In this document: positions 60,389 to 64,000 of the stretch, piece by piece
Layout: each line of letters starts with the position of its first letter
Numbering within the stretch: position 1 is the stretch's first letter
Assembly (NCBI RefSeq): GCF_005930355.1
Contig: NZ_VDBO01000003.1
Location: forward strand, 186,001-250,000
Length of the DNA stretch: 64,000 nucleotides
Direction of reading: 5' to 3'
Origin: Paenibacillus sinopodophylli
GTDB taxonomy: Bacteria; Bacillota; Bacilli; Paenibacillales; Paenibacillaceae
Made by a program: the position numbers and the translations under genes
Notes under the pieces: generated by a model
The model's database searches: none
What the model saw: only the letters and a program-made list of their open reading frames with translations
Told to the model about the DNA's origin: nothing

Positions 60389-63003
60389 CGATGGTTTGCG
60401 CAATTGCTTTTCTCGCACTTCTTGCACTAGTGTCCGAGCTCCTTTCATTTCCATTCTCATACGGAATTTCCTTTACCTGCACAAGCTTGTTTGTCCTACT
60501 GATGTTACGCTTGTTTGGATTATGGCCTAGCCTCTTAACTGCGGGTCTCATCTTATCTATCAGCATATTTCTGTTTGACCAGCCCCTTTACCACTCCATT
60601 CTATTCCTTGAAGTTTTATTAGTCGGCTTGCTCTTGCGAAGGTACAAGCAGCATTTGTTCAGCTTAGATTCCTTATTCTGGATTCTGGTTGGCATTCCGC
60701 TCATCTTCTTCTTATATGCTAAGGATTCCCTGCTAAACGCAACGGATCTGCTGCTTATTACGGTCATGATCGCGATGAATGGTCTATTTAATTCCCTCTT
60801 CGCGGAAATTATTGATCACTATTTCCCATTGCGCCGCTGGGCCGGATTATCACAAGAAGGAAAAGAACCCCGTTCCTTCCGCAAAGTGCTGTTTCATTTC
60901 TCATTCGGCATCGTATTCGTTTCTTTTCTGCTTAATATCTTCTTGAACAGTTTAAGCTCTTTCAAAGAAGTTACTTTATATGCCCAGGGAATATCCTCCA
61001 TTGAAGCGCAGCGCCTTATGGAAGCATGGGATACGTGGCTCGCATCCGAGCCGTTTCTCATGCTTACCGAAGCGGAGAAGACGGAAGAGCAGATTCTTTT
61101 CTTCCAACGACTAATGGCTGAAAACCCTGAAGGCTTTCGATTGTACGTCACCAATAAGGATGATTTCATCCTAGCATCCAATCAGCTTGAGTCTAAGGGA
61201 GAGCAGTATGATTGGCGCAACAGCCGCAAAGTGACTGCAATTAACAGTCATCTGTCCTTGACCATCCCGAGCGAGCCCAGGCATATTATGAAGCTCCGCA
61301 CCTGGCATGAAGGACTGTTCGTCTATACCGAAGATATACGTTTCACTGACTGGAATATCTTTCTTGAGGCACCAATTAAAAACTACCAGAGATATCTTTT
61401 CTCCAAATACTTTACACATTTCTTCTATTTGATCGGACTCTCCGGCTTCACCGCCGCCTTGGCCTTCATCATTAACCGTTCGCTGTCGCAGAAACTACTG
61501 CACCTTACCGAGGCGACAACGAACCTGCCGCTCAAGCTGCATCAAATGAAAAATGTAGACTGGCCGAGCAGCAGCATCGTAGAAATTCATTCCTTGATTG
61601 CGAACTTTAAGGATACGTCCACAAACTTGATTCACATGTTTCAAGAGTCGCAGCAAAGTAATGTACAGCTTGAGACGCAGGCCTTCATGCTCCTGCAATC
61701 CGAGGAACGACTGAATCAGCTCGCTTATTACGATATGTTGACCGGCTTGCCCAACAGACATAAATTCACCATATACTTGCAGGACTTGATTGCTCTTTAT
61801 GACACCAGCAAGCAGCCTATCGCTGTTATGTACGCGGATGTGAACCGCTTCAAGCAAATAAACGACACGCTTGGACATGCCGTCGGCGACGAACTGCTGC
61901 GAATGGCCGCGGAGCGTTTTAAGTCTGCCATGCTTAATGACTGTACCGTATTCCGACTTGGCGGCGATGAATTTGTTTTTGTAGGACATTATGAGAACGA
62001 AGAAATGGCTGCCGCCAATGCACAAGCTGTCGTCGATTCCTTCCATAACCCCTTCTCAATTGAAGGCACCTTGCTCTTCCTGACTGTAAGTGTAGGAGTC
62101 AGCTTGTATCCGCAGGATGGCGAGCATATGGATACGATCATACGCAATGCAGACATCGCTATGTACAACGCCAAAGAACAGGGCGACGGCTGCTACCGTT
62201 TCTATCAGCCTACACTTGTTTCTGCCATGACGGAAAAAATGCAGATTGAGAACGGACTTTACAACGCGCTGCAGCAGAATCAATTATCCTTGTATTACCA
62301 GCCTAAAGTTATTGCTGCTACAGGTGAGCTCAGCGGCATCGAGGCGCTTATTCGCTGGCATCACCCGGAGCTTGGCATGGTTCCGCCGGATAAATTTATT
62401 CCGCTTGCAGAAGAATCAGGATTTATACTTGATATTGACAGCTGGGTATTCCGAGAAGCCTGCCGTCAGAATAAAGCCTGGCAGGACGAAGGCTTGCAAC
62501 GAGTGTGTGTCTCCGTAAACATCTCAGCGAGACATTTCTATCAAGGAAATTTAAGCGAAATGATTACCCAAGTGTTGAGCGACACGGGGCTTGAGCCTCA
62601 ATACGTAAGTCTGGAGATTACCGAGGGCGTATTTATGCAAAATATAGAGCAAGTCATCGAGACTATTCTTTACCTTAGAAGTTTGGGCATCCAAATTTCC
62701 ATCGATGACTTCGGTACGGGCTTCTCTTCCTTGAACCAGCTGCAGCGGCTGCCTATATCGGATGTAAAGCTGGATCGCTCCTTTATACAAGGCATTACGA
62801 ATGACGAAAAAAAGTCCTCGATTGTTAAAGCAATTATAGAACTCGTTCACAGCATGAACATGCGCGTCATTGCAGAAGGTGTAGAGACGGTAGAGGAATC
62901 TAAGTTCTGTACCGATTTGCACTGTGACGAGCTGCAGGGCTACTTATTCAGCAGGCCGATTCCTCCCAAGGAATTTGAGCAGATGTTGAGAAAGACCGTT
63001 TAA
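60349..63003 (+). CDS. Membrane GGDEF-EAL cyclic-di-GMP protein
   Basis: About 884 residues. Several N-terminal helices (to ~180) and an extracellular-type sensor segment (~200-345) are followed by another helix and then a linker. The GGDEF domain (~455-615) has an intact LGGDEFVFVG. The EAL domain (~630-884) has GIEALIRWHHPE, LEITEGVFM, IDDFGTGFSSL, VKLDRSFI and AEGVET, so both activities look intact. A GTG at 60349 with AGGAGG six bases upstream is preferred to one at 60331. It would make or break cyclic-di-GMP in response to an external cue. Confidence 0.9.
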   Translation: MGNTWFKQSQTQLTMVCAIAFLALLALVSELLSFPFSYGISFTCTSLFVLLMLRLFGLWPSLLTAGLILSISIFLFDQPLYHSILFLEVLLVGLLLRRYKQHLFSLDSLFWILVGIPLIFFLYAKDSLLNATDLLLITVMIAMNGLFNSLFAEIIDHYFPLRRWAGLSQEGKEPRSFRKVLFHFSFGIVFVSFLLNIFLNSLSSFKEVTLYAQGISSIEAQRLMEAWDTWLASEPFLMLTEAEKTEEQILFFQRLMAENPEGFRLYVTNKDDFILASNQLESKGEQYDWRNSRKVTAINSHLSLTIPSEPRHIMKLRTWHEGLFVYTEDIRFTDWNIFLEAPIKNYQRYLFSKYFTHFFYLIGLSGFTAALAFIINRSLSQKLLHLTEATTNLPLKLHQMKNVDWPSSSIVEIHSLIANFKDTSTNLIHMFQESQQSNVQLETQAFMLLQSEERLNQLAYYDMLTGLPNRHKFTIYLQDLIALYDTSKQPIAVMYADVNRFKQINDTLGHAVGDELLRMAAERFKSAMLNDCTVFRLGGDEFVFVGHYENEEMAAANAQAVVDSFHNPFSIEGTLLFLTVSVGVSLYPQDGEHMDTIIRNADIAMYNAKEQGDGCYRFYQPTLVSAMTEKMQIENGLYNALQQNQLSLYYQPKVIAATGELSGIEALIRWHHPELGMVPPDKFIPLAEESGFILDIDSWVFREACRQNKAWQDEGLQRVCVSVNISARHFYQGNLSEMITQVLSDTGLEPQYVSLEITEGVFMQNIEQVIETILYLRSLGIQISIDDFGTGFSSLNQLQRLPISDVKLDRSFIQGITNDEKKSSIVKAIIELVHSMNMRVIAEGVETVEESKFCTDLHCDELQGYLFSRPIPPKEFEQMLRKTV

Positions 63004-63008
63004 ATCAT

Positions 63009-63053
63009 AAAGGAGCTGTCTCTAGGTCAGTGACCTTAAGAGACAGCTCCTTT
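63009..63053 (+). terminator. Terminator of the GGDEF-EAL gene
   Basis: AAAGGAGCTGTCTCT and AGAGACAGCTCCTTT form a perfect 15-bp stem with an inner GGTCAGTGACC hairpin. The T run is short. Confidence 0.8.
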
Positions 63054-63095
63054 GAACATGCTGCTACCATTCATGTTGTGTTACTATTTGTTCGA

Positions 63096-64000
63096 TTATG
63101 CTTCTGAAGCAGCCGCTTCTGCTGGTTGCTTATCATTAGCAGCTCTATCCGGACGCTCGCCGCCGCGAGGGCCTTTACCACCAGAACCGCCTTTGCCGCC
63201 TTCCGGCGCTTTCAGCTCGCCATTTAGTTGCTTCGTAACGCGTTCAACCACTTCGGCAAGCTTCGCATCATACTCCGCTTGCGTAATCGTTCCAGCCGCA
63301 AGCTCAGCTGCTAGCTTCTCCTTCTTATCCTTTACCTGCAAATCGATGAGTGTCTGTAAAGCTACACCCTTCTCCGCCGCTAAAGACGCCAGCGTTTTGC
63401 CTGCTTCCAGCTCTGTCTTCAGCACATCCTCCGTCACGCCAAGCGCCGCTGCCAGCTCATCGAGATTCCGCTCGAAACCTCCGCCTTTGCCGCGCTGCGG
63501 CAGCACGCCATTCACATGCTGAGTTGCACGTTCAACCGCTTTATCGAACTTGTCATTATACTGCTCCTGCGTGATCGTACCAGCCGCAAGCTCAGCTGTC
63601 AGCTTCGCCTGCTCATCCTTTACCTGCAGATCGATGAGCGTTTGTACAGCTACACCTTTCTCCGTTGCCAAGGCAGCCAGCGTTTTACCTGCTTCTATCT
63701 CCGATTTAAGTACATCCTCTGTCACGCCAAGCGCCGCTGCCAGCTCAGTTAAATTCACGCTCAAGCCATGTCCTTGCTTGCCAAAGAAGAATCCCTTGGA
63801 ATCAAGTAGTTTCTCTGCTGCAGCCGAAGCATCCAACTTCACAGGCTGCTTGTCCGTATTGGTCGTTGTGCCGTCCGATTGCTTAGCCGGCGCTGCCGCT
63901 TCTGCCGCCTCCAGCCACTCGACTAACTTCGTTTTGAGCTCAGCTCTTGTTTTTCCTTGCGCCACTGCAACCTCTGATAATGTTGCGGATTCCAGTTTCG
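63096..64000 (-). CDS. Alpha-helical repeat protein, 5' end outside the window
   Basis: The frame stays open to base 64000 without a convincing start (a GTG at 63965 is internal), so at least 301 codons are seen. Two ~85-residue repeats begin LAAALGVTEDVLK, continue GKTLA-LA-EKGVA-QTLIDLQVKD and end AAGTITQ. A third, partial one (SEVAVAQGKTRAELKTKL) lies at the visible N-terminus. The C-terminus is Gly/Arg/Lys then Ala/Glu-rich. Similar helical repeats occur in secreted Paenibacillus proteins of unknown role. Whether it has a signal peptide cannot be seen. Confidence 0.7.
   Translation of the reverse strand, partial: KLESATLSEVAVAQGKTRAELKTKLVEWLEAAEAAAPAKQSDGTTTNTDKQPVKLDASAAAEKLLDSKGFFFGKQGHGLSVNLTELAAALGVTEDVLKSEIEAGKTLAALATEKGVAVQTLIDLQVKDEQAKLTAELAAGTITQEQYNDKFDKAVERATQHVNGVLPQRGKGGGFERNLDELAAALGVTEDVLKTELEAGKTLASLAAEKGVALQTLIDLQVKDKKEKLAAELAAGTITQAEYDAKLAEVVERVTKQLNGELKAPEGGKGGSGGKGPRGGERPDRAANDKQPAEAAASEA

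Overview
The window looks like chromosomal DNA of a spore-forming, low-to-mid GC Gram-positive bacterium of the Paenibacillaceae (Paenibacillus or Cohnella type). Support is the strong AGGAGG-like ribosome sites with frequent GTG and TTG starts, an LTA-synthase-like enzyme, VanZ and DUF1540 proteins, a CcdC-like protein, a PerR-type Fur protein, MmpL and PadR/MarR regulators, and late-sporulation (sigma-K-like) promoter motifs. No tRNA, rRNA, CRISPR array, insertion sequence or prophage was recognised. Both edge genes run out of the window.

Layout. 1-7.7 kb is ordinary: a kinase-like fragment, a TetR-controlled pair of small multidrug/guanidinium exporters, hisC with a membrane protein, a GNAT-phosphatase-VanZ operon, mobA, and a glutaminyl-tRNA synthetase. 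7.9-20.3 kb is a cell- or spore-surface locus. It has six glycan-type genes: a TPR-like protein, a GT2 and a GT4 on the plus strand, and three tandem GT2-TPR paralogues on the minus strand. Two minus-strand structural genes sit at the head of the GT2-TPR genes. One of these carries 26 copies of a Thr-rich 13-residue repeat. The two minus-strand genes diverge from a pair of paralogous beta-rich proteins, and the divergent region carries sigma-K-like promoter motifs.

21-24.4 kb holds a glutathione peroxidase, a DUF2252 protein, a CcdC-like protein and a DUF5362-like membrane protein. 24.5-37.5 kb is a single 11-gene minus-strand cluster behind one consensus promoter and a leader terminator. It encodes an OpuC-type ABC importer with CBS domains, an FMN-type monooxygenase, an EamA exporter, and five enzymes. 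The enzymes are a hydantoinase-like amidohydrolase, an M20 carbamoylase, a urocanase homologue with an altered active site, a DUF917 protein, and a histidine-ammonia-lyase homologue without the Ala-Ser-Gly cofactor triad. An IclR regulator ends the cluster. This set matches the known five-step bacterial ergothioneine catabolic route (ergothionase, thiourocanate hydratase, desulfhydrase, hydantoinase, carbamoyl-glutamate hydrolase). My best reading is an ergothioneine (or related trimethyl-histidine) uptake and degradation locus.

37.7-54 kb is mixed housekeeping: a DUF427 protein, an autoregulated PerR-type gene with an orphan response regulator, a candidate ~350-nt noncoding RNA with its own promoter, cardiolipin synthase, dGTPase, nucleoside hydrolase, a DUF1540 protein, a VanY-type carboxypeptidase, an LtaS-type enzyme, an asparaginase-VOC-Bcp operon and an orphan sugar-binding lipoprotein. 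It ends in a putatively Fur-controlled operon of a small exported protein, ApbE and a ferric-reductase-like membrane protein. 54.5-64 kb has PadR, a MarR-controlled MmpL exporter, an ArsR-aldo/keto reductase pair, a membrane GGDEF-EAL protein preceded by an overlapping small ORF, and a partial repeat protein.

A dispersed palindromic repeat family occurs at six intergenic places, with compensatory changes between the arms of different copies. It is one of the more unusual features that are not genes.
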